Assembly (NCBI GenBank): GCA_019925795.1
Contig: CM034313.1
Location: 20,510,932-20,574,931 of the forward strand
Length of the DNA stretch: 64,000 bases
DNA from: Dendrobium chrysotoxum
Taxonomy: Eukaryota > Streptophyta > Magnoliopsida > Asparagales > Orchidaceae
Direction of reading: 5' to 3'
Shown: positions 54,601 through 64,000 of the stretch, in pieces
How positions within the stretch are numbered: position 1 is the stretch's first letter
Layout of the letters: each line of letters opens with the position of its first letter
Notes under the pieces: model-generated
Databases searched by the model: none
Seen by the model: only the letters and a program-made list of their open reading frames with translations
Told to the model about the DNA's origin: nothing
Translations under genes and position numbers: made by a program

Positions 54601-57165
54601 GTGCTTGAGAAAGAGAACTCCCTATCCCTCTACGAATGTTTGGATACGTTGGAAAGAAGGAAGGGCTCATTTGAAAGCTTCTAAACGGATTCCAAAGATC
54701 AATTTTGGTGTGATCTGAGAGGAACCTAAGAGAATATGCATGTGTAGACTTGTCATTTTAGGATGCCAACAAATATCCAAGTCATTCGTTGTTGCCTATG
54801 GCCAATTAACTTGTAAACTATATTAAACATGTTTAGAAAATTCCAATGTGTGGTGGGAGTATATCTATGAGCTCTTAAAAGCTACAAAATACCATCACCT
54901 TTGCTTTACAAGCACTTGTAAATTTTATAAATATGTTTTGTGAATTTTGCAAGTTTAGGCATGAAAAGGTCTAGGGCATCCATTTTGCGACATGTTGTAC
55001 ACAAATTTAATCAACAATGTCATTTATGGGTTTTGCAACATAGACCTTGGAGGGTGTATGGTAAATCTCACAATGATTTAGTGCCTTGTAGTTGATTAAA
55101 TTCATATTCAAACACTTACAAAATCCTATAACAAGTTCACAAACTTCAACACGTGCATACACTTCTACATTGCAAATCACCCTTGTCATGATCTATGTTT
55201 GAGAAAAAAAGTATGCAAGCGAATAAGTTGTAAGTTATGAACAACCTTACATGCTCAGGTTACTCACCACTTTGTATAATCATTTTGACTTGAAAGTAGC
55301 ATGAATAACTTCACATAATTTCAAAAAGAGAGATTGAGTATAACATGAACCTTTGAGGGTCCATTGGATACCCCAAATTAGTTTTACAAGCATTGGAAAT
55401 TAAATGAATGTATCCATTGACTTCGCAAGTCTCAAATGATGACGATCCTAGCAAATGCAAGTTCAATGCACTAAGTCAATTTTGTCATGACATTAGCATT
55501 GGATTGGGGATAAGTGTGACGTGAAATGTTTGAAAACATAAGTATTGACATTTGATTCAAGAGCAAATGAAAATTATAGCCTATGGTTCAATTATAGGTG
55601 ATGGTTTAGGGTCCAACATGAATGCTTTTACATGCATTTGGGGGTTGTCGGACACAAATCCGGCCACCCTATGCGTATCGGCATGCCTCTTCGACTCTCA
55701 CAAGAGAGTAAACAAGTGAAAATCACTAAACTTTCACTGTTTAACGGAGAGGATAGCAAATGAATGGGATTTTCTTAGGTTTGGAAAGTAAAATGCAAGG
55801 CTTTCTAAGGGCCTATGGCTTTTGGAGTGTCATACACACAACCATTGGCTTGAGGGCCTAGGGCTTTTCCTAAGTTTGGAGAGATTTACCTCGTCGGGTT
55901 GTCACGACACCAACCACACTCCACTCGCCTTGTCAAAGGCGAGAAATCGAAGGAAAGGAGGAGAAAATTACTTTCCAATGTGTCCAAGATGCTGTCTCCA
56001 CTATTTGAGTGCTCTTGGAAGTCACCTCCATTATCCCGAGCTCGCCGTAATTGAAGGAGGAAGAAGAAGCCTTCCACCTCTTCCTAGAAGCAATAGAAAA
56101 GAACTACAACAGTTCTTTGTTTTGGATTTTGTGAGAGGAAGAGAGGATCAGTGGCAAACAAGAAGGAAGTCTCCTTCTCGGATCATAGGGGAAGAAGGTC
56201 TGTGAGGGCTCGGCACATGAATGAGGCCGGCGGCCTGGAGGTGACCGGCGACTGAGAGGGTTCAGACGCCAGGGAGAGTTGCGAAATGGATGGGGTCGGC
56301 GGCCTATAGGGTCACAAGCAAACACGAGAGCCGAACGGCTCTCTATCTCCTCCTCTCGGTTTGGGTCGACTAATAGAAGAAGCCGCACGCCCCACCTTCC
56401 GTCTCCCTCTCTCATGCTATTTGGGACGCACGTAAAGCACAAAGGCCGAATCTCTTTTCTCTTTCCTCATCTCCCGCCTCTCTATACTCGAAATCGAGAA
56501 TTGCCGTAGGATAGGATTTTCTGTGTGATATCCTGTTGTACCCGCTCGAATCAGAGGGAAATGACGGGATTTGACACAGCAGCAACAAATTTTTTAATCT
56601 TGGTCGTCAAATCAAACTTCCTGATAGGGAAAAATGATTAAGAGAGGCCAAGAAGTCAAATTAGCTAATTTGGGTTGAAATTGAGTTCGAATTGGACTCG
56701 ACCCGAACCAATTTGGGTTGATTCGGGTCTGATTGAGCCAATTTTGCGAAATTGGGCTCGAATCGGCATTGAATTGCATCGAATTTGGTTCGACGAGACT
56801 CGATTGAGTTCAATTTGGACCGATTTTGGGTCGATTCGATCGTTTTGAGTTTAATTTGGTAAAATTGAGATTAATTTAATAAAATTAGGGCTCGATTTGA
56901 GTCAATTTTAGTTCGACGACGCTAGATCGAGTTGGTCGAGCACAATTGGGCTTGAATCGGCTTCATTGGGGTTAAGTCGATGCGAAAAACATGTCAACAA
57001 AAGAACCCCCAATATGTTTGGTGAACGAGTAGAAGTACGCCACACATATTGACGTTGACTAATAATAGTCAAACATGATCTTCCAAATCAAATAGGGCAT
57101 GATTTGGAAGGAAAAGAGAGATCTATGAAAGCCTAAATTTGAATTAGACAAGATCCACAAAGCTC
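54601..57165 (-). other. Probable Ty3 (Tat-like) LTR and 3' region, non-coding
   Basis: 55820-56510 is GC-richer with CCGGCGACTGAGAGG-type sequence. 56640-56990 is built of degenerate words related to GATTGGGCTCGAATCGG. 57000-57065 holds the stem-loop shared with 634-706. In element orientation (minus) this follows the RNase H of the 57.4-59.9 kb element, so I infer 3' internal region and LTR. The exact LTR ends were not found. ORFs of 60-127 codons in the GC-rich part look incidental. Confidence 0.4.
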
Positions 57166-57169
57166 AAGG

Positions 57170-57480
57170 AGATTTCTTTCCACTTGCAAGAGAAATTTAT
57201 AAGCATTATGAAAACTTCTAAAGAGACTTCTAAAGATATTTCATATCTTTAGAGAGAGTTTGATAGGAATAGAAGTATTTTAGCAACTTCTAAAGAGGGT
57301 TCTAAAGATATTTGGCATCTTTAGAGGAATTTTGATATGAATAGAAGATTTTGGCAACTTCTGAAAGAGATTTCTAGACAAGTTCGGCATCTTTTGAAAG
57401 AATTTGATTTGATTAGAAGTATTTTGACAACTTCTAAGAGAGATTTCTAGGGATATTTGATATTTCTAGAAAGAATTTGA
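57170..57480. repeat. Tandem repeat, about 75-80 bp, four units
   Basis: Units start near 57200, 57285, 57355 and 57430, each with CAACTTCTAAAGAG, ATTTCTAAAGATATTT, CATCTTTAGA and GAATTTGAT. The last unit runs into the end of the RNase H reading frame. Confidence 0.75.
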
Positions 57481-59902
57481 CTTTAGTGATCAGATTGACT
57501 TTAGGAGAGAGTATGTAATGCCTAAGCTTTTGAACATCAAAGATAAGGCATAAGCAATGCTTCTCAATAGACGGATAGTTCCTTTCTATAGGAATCAAAC
57601 GTCTGCTCAAGTAGTACAAGACATTTTCTTTTCCTTCGTTGTTGGTTTGGGCCAACAGAGCTCCAAGAGAGTCATTTGATGCTGCAGGGTAGAGAATTAA
57701 TGGCCTCCCTGGAATACAAGCGGCTAGAATTGGTAGAGACATGAGATAGCATTTTATACTATCGAAAGCTTTTTGATAGCTATCATCCAAATAGAATTCT
57801 AAATTTTCTTTGAAAGGGCTGCAGAGGGTGGACATCTACCAAATAGATTAAATATGAAGCATCTTAGATATGTCAATCTACCTTGGAAAGATCTTAGTTG
57901 AGTGAGACTCTTAGGAGGTTTCATTTCTAATATTGTCTTGATTTTAGTAGGGTCAATTTCAATGCCACGATGTCAAACAAAAAACCCAAAAAATTTTCCT
58001 GAAGTCACCCCAAAAGCACATTTCAAAGGATTCATCTTGAAGTCGTACCGACAAAGTCGTTCAAACACAACCCTTAAATCATACAGGTGATCCTCTCTTT
58101 ATTTGCTTTTGGTCATGAGATCATTGATGTAACATTCAACTTTGTCATGAATGAATTCATCGAATATTCTTGTCATTACATACTGGTAAGTTGCACCAGC
58201 ATTTTTGAGGTCAAAAGCCATGACCTTATAACAGTATATTCCAATGGGTGTTCTAAAAGTAGAATATTGCTTATCCTCCGGGGCCATTTTGATTTGGTTG
58301 TACCCCGAGGACCCATCCATAAAGGAAAAGAGACTGTGAGAAGAAGCAATGTCAATCATAAGTTCAGGTATACGTAACGGGAACACATCTTTAGTACATG
58401 TTTTTATTCAAGTCTCTAAAATCAACGCATACACGAATTTGTCTGTTCTTTTTCGTGACAGGGATAATGTTAGCCAACCGAGAGGGGTATTTTTTCTCTC
58501 AAATAAAACCAGCTTCAATTAAATTTTTCACTTCTTCAATCACTTGTTCAATTTTCAAACGTATCCTTCTAGGAGCTTGTTTGACTGGAACCATTTTTGG
58601 TTGAAAGGCAAGTTTATGGACTGCTATGTCTAGATGTAATTCTAGCATTTCATCATAACTCTATGCAAAACAATCCTTAAACTCTTTTAGGAGTTGTACA
58701 ATATCACTGTTATCAGTTTCATTTAATAATGCACTTATGAAAGCGGAGCATGGATTTTCTCCAGTACCCAAATTAATTTTTTTTAAGTTCACCAATTGTT
58801 GATTTATTTTCTTCTTCAAACTCAGGAGGTGCATCCTTAATTTGAAGGTAATCAGGATCGTTGGTACTCTCTAAACATGACCTTCCAACAGTGTTGGAGG
58901 TCTCTGTAAAGATCATATTAACCTCCAAATTGTTGGTGATAAACAAACAATAATCATTATCATCTATTGGTTCGACAGGACAAAAGCCAACACCATATCT
59001 ATTTTTCTTCACTTTATATTTAGAATTCCTTAAATTTTCTAGGAGTTGAGCTTGCTCTCGGACCACATAGAAGTTAGACATTTCTCAATTAAATTTTTGA
59101 CACAATCAGGATACATATCAAAAGGTAGTTCTACCATTTCATTCAAAGAAAGGTCCTCAAGTTCTACACCCACTTCTGAACTTGAGGGCCGATGTGATTT
59201 ATAAAAGACACACTCCTTCCCCACATCTTCTTGTAACTTGGGTGCAACACATACATTTAAATCCTCCACTGTATTTTCAGACAATGAAGTTAATGCTTTC
59301 ACAAACTCATTTAATTTTCATACAATGAGATCAGACACCTCCTCTTTATGAGAGTTATCTTCATCACATTGGAGATTTTCTTTAATGTTCTAAACAGGCT
59401 TTTCAGTGATTACCCATTTTGAAGTTGCATCTCTATTTGGTTGAGAGTTATTTGTTGAATTATCCATAACATTTGACTCAGCCTTTAGATTGAACCCTGA
59501 GCCTATATAGATGATGGGCCTTCCTGGAGTAAATGGTGGGGATGGGGCTTTGGTACCCCTTATCTTCCACTCATCTTGACCTCCGCCATGAACTGCCTCA
59601 AGACCTCTGCCTCCTCTACCACGATCCCTGCCACATGCACGATGTGCCATACTACCTCCTCGTTGTGCTAAACAAAATTCTAGATCAAGTAGAGCCTTGA
59701 TCAAAGCCTCTCGTACTTCAGGGGAAAGTACGAATGCATCATATATACTCAGTCTCGTAGGGAGTTTCCTAAGGTGAGCTAATACATTATAATCCACTTT
59801 TGGTGGTCCACTACCCACTTGCTCTTGTGGAGTAGGTGTTGGTGGAACCACGCCCTCATTTTGATTGATAGATTCTTTTTTCTTATCTTTCTTTGATGTC
59901 AT
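57434..59902 (-). mobile_element. Ty3/gypsy pol fragment, Tat/Ogre-like
   Basis: On the minus strand: a protease-region piece (59390-59902, YNVLAHLRKLPTRLSIYDAF), linker pieces (58773-59302), RT (about 57840-58610: VCVDFRDLN, SFMDGSSGYNQIKMAPEDKQ, GATYQYVMTRIF, CYIND where the family has CYVDD) and RNase H (57434-57835, ILYPAASNDSLGALLAQ, LSRRLIPIERNYPSIEKHC). These signatures are typical of the Tat/Ogre branch. The integrase is absent, and at least five frame breaks are present. The 5' side is interrupted by the RTE LINE at about 59970. Confidence 0.82.
58099..58610 (-). pseudogene. Tat-like reverse transcriptase core
   Basis: The fingers/palm start (KKNRQIRVCVDFRDLNKN) is at 58400-58470 and the palm in 58099-58386. 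The catalytic block reads CYINDLM, so the first Asp of the DD pair is Asn. A stop after NKNMY separates the two parts. It cannot be active. Confidence 0.78.
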
Positions 59903-60119
59903 TGGAGATCGTACAATACGACTACTTTTGAGATTTATTTCTGTTATTTATTTAGGCTCAGAAATAAATTGTGTTAATGCTAGGGCATCCCCTGGAAGCG
60001 ACGCGCTGTATGGCCTAAATACAGCGACAAGTGTGTAAGGGCCGATGCACCGGCGCACGTGTGCAGTATTAAATAGGCCAAGGGTTCCCACATCAAAGAT
60101 GGATGTGGGCAAAGAAGCT

Positions 60120-60890
60120 AGTCCATGAAACTAAATTTAGGATAGGAACTTGGAATATAGGTTCCCTTATAGGAAAATTAATGAAATTAATAAATATTAT
60201 GATTTATAGGAAGATAAATATTCTGTGCATTTAGGAAACTAAATAGGTTGGAGAGAAGGCTAAGGAGATTGATAGTTTAGGATTTAAACTATGATATTCG
60301 GGTAGGAGTCGTACTAGAAATGGTGTAGGCGTGATTATAGATAAGAATTTGAAGGAAAATGTTATAAAAATTAATAGAATTAGAGATAGAATTATAGCTT
60401 TAAAGATTATTATTGATGCTAAGATTATTAATATTATAAGTGCTTATGCTCCTCAAATAGGTTTGGATATAGGTTCAAAATTAAAATTTTGAAATGACTT
60501 AGAAGAATTAGTACAAAAGATACCTCTTGAAGGAAAAATTTTTATTGGAGAAGATTTAAATGAACATGTTGGTAGAGAGATATGATTTTAAAAGCATTCA
60601 TGGTGGCCATAGATTTGGAATGATAAATGAAGGTGGTAAGACCATATTAGATTTTTTCTTAGCTTATAATTTTTTAATTGCTAATACCTTATTTAAGAAA
60701 AGAAATGAGCATCTCATCACTTATAAAAATGGATGTAGTACAACTCAGATTGATTATTTTCTTATAAGAAAATTAGATCGTTTAGATTGCAAAGTCTGTA
60801 AAGTTATTCCAAGTGAAAATGTATATACCCAATATCGATTATTAGTTTTGAACTTTAAGATTAAGGGGCTAAAAATAAAAAAATAAAGTA
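60120..60890 (+). pseudogene. RTE endonuclease domain
   Basis: The plus strand reads ILCI-stop-ETK-stop-VGEKAKEI (the ETK motif; both stops fit former Gln), RNGVGVIIDKNL, IISAYAPQIG and GKIFIGEDLNEHVGRE (the family has GGDLN, so Gly to Glu beside the catalytic Asp). 60560-60886 is open: FGMINEGGKTILDFFLAYN, then TQIDYFLIRK. The SDH-type end is replaced by TQYRLLVL. It would nick the target DNA; inactive. Confidence 0.78.
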
Positions 60891-61314
60891 AAACATTATT
60901 CTAGGATTAGATGAGGGCATTTAAAGAATATTAACAAAAATATTTTTGAGAGTAAGATTTTAGATCTTAAGATTTTGTCAGTGCATGAAAATGCTAATGT
61001 TATGTGGGAAAAAATGGCTAGTGATATTAAGAATACTGCAAGAGATGTGCTTGGAGTAGCGAAGGAAAAAGCTCCTAATAGTAAAAATAGTTGGTGGTGG
61101 AATTTAAATGTGCAAGAAAAGATAAAAAATAAGAAGATTTGTTATAAAATTTGGTTTAAATGTAAAAATTCTGAAAATTAAGAAAGATATAAAGAGGCAC
61201 GTAAAGAATCTAAGAAAGTAATATGCGATGCAAAGATCTTAGCATTTAATGATTTATATAATAGATTAGATAGTAAGGAGGGAGAAAGATAGGAATAGTA
61301 AGGATTTAGTTCAA

Positions 61315-62312
61315 GTGAAGTGTGTTAAGGATGAAGATCAAAAAGTATTTTTCTTAGAAGATGATATTCAACAAAGGTGGATGGGATATTTTGCTAAACT
61401 TTTTAATGAAAAATGTGAAAATACGATGGACTTTAGTGACCTTAGCATCCTAAATGAAAATAAAGATTTATGTTTTTATCGGCGTATTAGTAAAATCGAA
61501 GTTAGAGAGGCTTTAAGGAAAATGAAGGGTGGAAAAGCTGTTGGACCTGATGATATTCCAAAAGAGGTATGGAAATGCTTAGGAGATGAAGGAATTTCAT
61601 GGCTTACTAAACTTTTTAATACTGTTTTGAAGACTAAAAAGATGCCAGATGAGTGGAGAATGAGTGTGTTAATTCCTATTTTTAAGAATAAAGGTGATGC
61701 ACAAGATTGCGCGAATTATAGAGGAATTAAGTTGATGTGTCATACTTTAAAACTATGGGAGCGAGTTATGGAGCATAGGTTGCAGCGTGATACTAATGTT
61801 TCACAAAATCAATTTGGATTCATGCAGGGAAGGTCTACTATGGAAGCCATACATTTATTGAGAGGTTTGATGAAGAAATATCGAGAGAATAAGGAGGATC
61901 ACATATGATATTTATTGATTTAGAAAAGGCATATAATAAAGTTTCAAGAGAAGTGTTATGGAGAGTTCTCGAAAAGAAAGGAGTTCATAACGCTTATATT
62001 CAAATTATTAAAGATATGTATGCAGGAGCTATTACTTGGGTTCAAACACAAGGTGGTTTGACCAAGTATTTTCCTATTTCGGTCGGATTACATCAAGGAT
62101 CAGCCTTAAGCCCATATCTTTTTACTTTAGTCATGGATGTTCTCACTAGACATTTGCAAGAGGATGTACCTTGGTGTCTACTTTTTCCTGATGATATTCT
62201 TCTTGTTGATAAGACTAGAGAGGGAGTTGAAGGTAAACTTGAATTATGGAGGTCAACCTTAGATTCTAAAGGTTTTCGCTTGAGTAGATCTAAAACGGAA
62301 TATATGGAGTGA
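61315..62312 (+). pseudogene. RTE reverse transcriptase domain
   Basis: 61315-61908 and 61905-62312 overlap by 4 bases (a TGATAT frame shift) and together give the RT: ALRKMKGGKAVGPDDIPKEV, WRMSVLIPIFKNKGDAQDC, NYRGIKLMCHTLKLWERVME, NQFGFMQGRSTMEAI, FIDLEKAYNKVSREVLW (catalytic Asp), GLHQGSALSPYLF, and FPDDILLVD (family FADD). It ends in RLSRSKTEYME, where the thumb should follow. Confidence 0.85.
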
Positions 62313-63587
62313 AATAACTAGAGTTGAGAGCTTGGTGGCCCTCCACTTTACATGCTTCTAAGTAGATGACCTGGGTCCACTTGCTAATCTCTCTCCCAAA
62401 CTCTCCTAGCATCATCTCCCACTTTCATCGCCTCATTCTACAAATTTTCTTCTCACCTAACAGCAAGGAGGAATTTTTCCAAAGTCTCTTTAAATGAATC
62501 AGCCAACCTATGCCAACCCTTAACTTAGTTTTGTCCTCCCTCATCCAACACCCTTGAAATCCCTTCAATTCCCACAATAAACTCTAAATCTAATTTCCAT
62601 GCATCCCTCTAAACTTTACAAGCATTTCCAACCATACATCATTAGAATATTCTCCCAATCCAATATTCCAAGACTACTCCTTCCTCCATCACCCTTAAAA
62701 CACCTTAGATCTCCATTATCTACTTCATATTTGATCTCCACATATTTCCTTAATATTTCATGGACATTGTAATCCCTCCTTGCACCCTTAAGCTCCATCA
62801 CTAATACAATATTCCAAGACTAGTCAAATATATCTAAACTAGATCAGCTTGACCTAATTTTAGCTTTTCCATATCATTAGACCTCTAAACCACTTTAAAC
62901 TTCAACAAACACTCCAAATCACATTTGAGGACATTACCCAAACATTTCCAAGTTGTTGCATGCATTAGATCCTCCACCATAATTAACCCTAGATCCAAAT
63001 CCCCAATGAGAGATGTAGGGTTGGCCAAGACATAACCCTTTAGCCGACCACCTCCCATATAAAACTATTCCAACCACTCAAGGGTTTCCACCACATCATT
63101 AGCCTCCTACTACAACAATTGAAAGACTTGGATCAATTTCTCAAGGCTAGATCATCGAGCTTGGTGGTGGCTGATCTCCTTATCTTCGTGTTCTTCTTGG
63201 TGGAGGACAATGATATCCATCTTCTATTTGTTGATATCTTTCACAAACTATCAGAATATATTCTTTCATCTGTCTAGCATCAAACTTTAAAACTCCTCTT
63301 AAAGCCATCGACCAAACTAGTGATCCTTTTAACCTAGTTTTGGTTCTCCTTCCTCCATCAGCCTTAAAACACCTTGAATCCCCACCATCTGCTCCAAGTC
63401 TAATCTCCACATATTCCCCTGATATTTTATATCCATTCCAATCCCTTCTTACACCCTAAAGCCCCTCCACTAACACAATATTCCAAATCTAGTCAAATAT
63501 GTCCAAACCCGGTCACATTAACCTAGACTTCACTTTTCCACATCCTATGGCCTCTAAACCACTTGGAACTTCACCAAATACTCCACA
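62313..63587. repeat. Non-coding region with a 245-bp direct repeat
   Basis: 62672-62917 and 63346-63587 align (CTTCCTCCATCA, CTTAAAACACCTT, ATCTCCACATATT, CAATATTCCAA, AGTCAAATAT, CCTCTAAACCACTT) with 674-bp spacing. Non-coding. The RTE end at 63588 interrupts the second copy. Confidence 0.65.
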
Positions 63588-64000
63588 ACAACAACAACAT
63601 CATCAAGCCTTTATCCCACTACGTGGGGTCGGCTACATGAATCCTTTTTCTCCATTGTGTCCTGTTAAAAGTCAAATTCTCGTTTAAATCTAATAAAAAA
63701 AAGATCATTTCTAATATTTTCTAACCAAGTCTTTTTAGGTCTACCTCTACCTTTCTTAACATAAGTCAAATCTAAGACCTCTACTTTCCTAACCGGGTCA
63801 TCGGGAGGCCGTCATTTTACGTGACCAAACCATCTAAAGCGACTCTCTCTAATCTTATCTTCCACTGGAGCTACTCCAACCTTTTCACAAATATGTTCAT
63901 TTCGTATCCTATCTCTAAGGGTAAAGCCACTCATCCACCTGAGCATCCTCATCTCTGCAACACTTAACTTAGAATTATGCTTCTCTTTTAATGGCCAACA
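63588..64000 (-). mobile_element. RTE LINE 3' end, opposite orientation
   Basis: On the minus strand from 64000: MRMLRWMSGFTLRDRIRNEH, VGVAPVEDKIRESRFRWFGH, a TGA stop, then KKGRGRPKKTWLENIRNDL, followed by the conserved 3' tail GTAGCCGACCCCACGTAGTG and (TTG)n (plus-strand AACAACAACAAC at 63588-63599). Runs off the window. This is the C-terminal part missing from the 59.97-62.31 kb RTE, but from a separate copy on the other strand. Confidence 0.85.

Larger units (their letters stand above)
59970..62312 (+). mobile_element. RTE-type LINE, 3'-truncated
   Basis: 5' leader at about 59975-60070 (CCCTGGAAGCGACGCGC, then GGGCCGATGCACCGGCGCAC), which is characteristic of plant RTE elements; then an endonuclease (60120-60890) and RT (61315-62312). 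The C-terminal tail and 3' end are missing at 62312. Several frameshifts and stops, many of them TAG in place of Gln or Trp codons. It probably inserted into the Tat-like Ty3 element, whose sequence ends at the 5' junction. Confidence 0.82.

Noticed and set aside
55822..56442. Overlapping ORFs of 60-127 codons on both strands in the GC-rich block
   Set aside because: ORFs open on both strands as expected from GC-rich composition. The block sits in a presumed Ty3 LTR or leader and shows no protein motif.

Overview
This is a window of a plant nuclear genome, almost certainly a flowering plant. It is AT-rich and gene-poor, and it is packed with nested, decayed retrotransposons: Ty1/copia Sirevirus-type, two lineages of Ty3/gypsy, an L1-type LINE and RTE-type LINEs. 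The only host gene I can support is a plant U-box protein kinase split by introns. The species cannot be named from the sequence. No tRNA, rRNA, CRISPR or organelle gene was seen.

Layout. 1-3113: non-coding retroelement DNA with tandem repeats, a conserved stem-loop and a dense W-box cluster. 3114-12311: a decayed Sirevirus on the minus strand (LTR, 3' non-coding, RNase H, RT, integrase, protease, gag, truncated 5' LTR). 12312-17310: very AT-rich non-coding DNA. 17311-22795: Sirevirus pieces (an inverted LTR, a gag relic, a palindrome array, an accessory ORF, an LTR). 22796-27420: a 5'-truncated L1-type LINE, minus strand. 27424-31447: the best preserved Sirevirus 3' end (palindrome array, TATA box, accessory ORF, polypurine tracts, LTR). 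31448-34566: AT-rich intergenic DNA. 34567-50037: the U-box kinase gene, minus strand. Its last exon lies 11.2 kb from the previous one because the intron holds a Ty3 pol fragment and a tandem array of Ty3 LTRs. 50048-57480: hairpin-rich and tandem-repeated non-coding DNA. 57434-59902: a Ty3 Tat/Ogre-like pol fragment, minus. 59970-62312: the 5' two thirds of an RTE LINE, plus. 62313-64000: a direct repeat carrying an opposite-strand RTE 3' end.

The most interesting system is in the Sirevirus 3' regions. Two diverged copies (19.4-21.3 kb and 27.4-29.4 kb) carry an accessory ORF between pol and the 3' LTR. In each, the ORF follows an array of 15-bp palindromes (type ATCGTACTGTACGAT) and a TATA-like box, the same architecture as the LTR promoter. 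In each, reading through requires removing a short GT-AG intron at the homologous position. Each then keeps one in-frame TAG at the identical codon. This suggests an independently transcribed, spliced accessory gene inside a copia element. The sequence facts are direct; promoter activity, splicing and any readthrough are inference.
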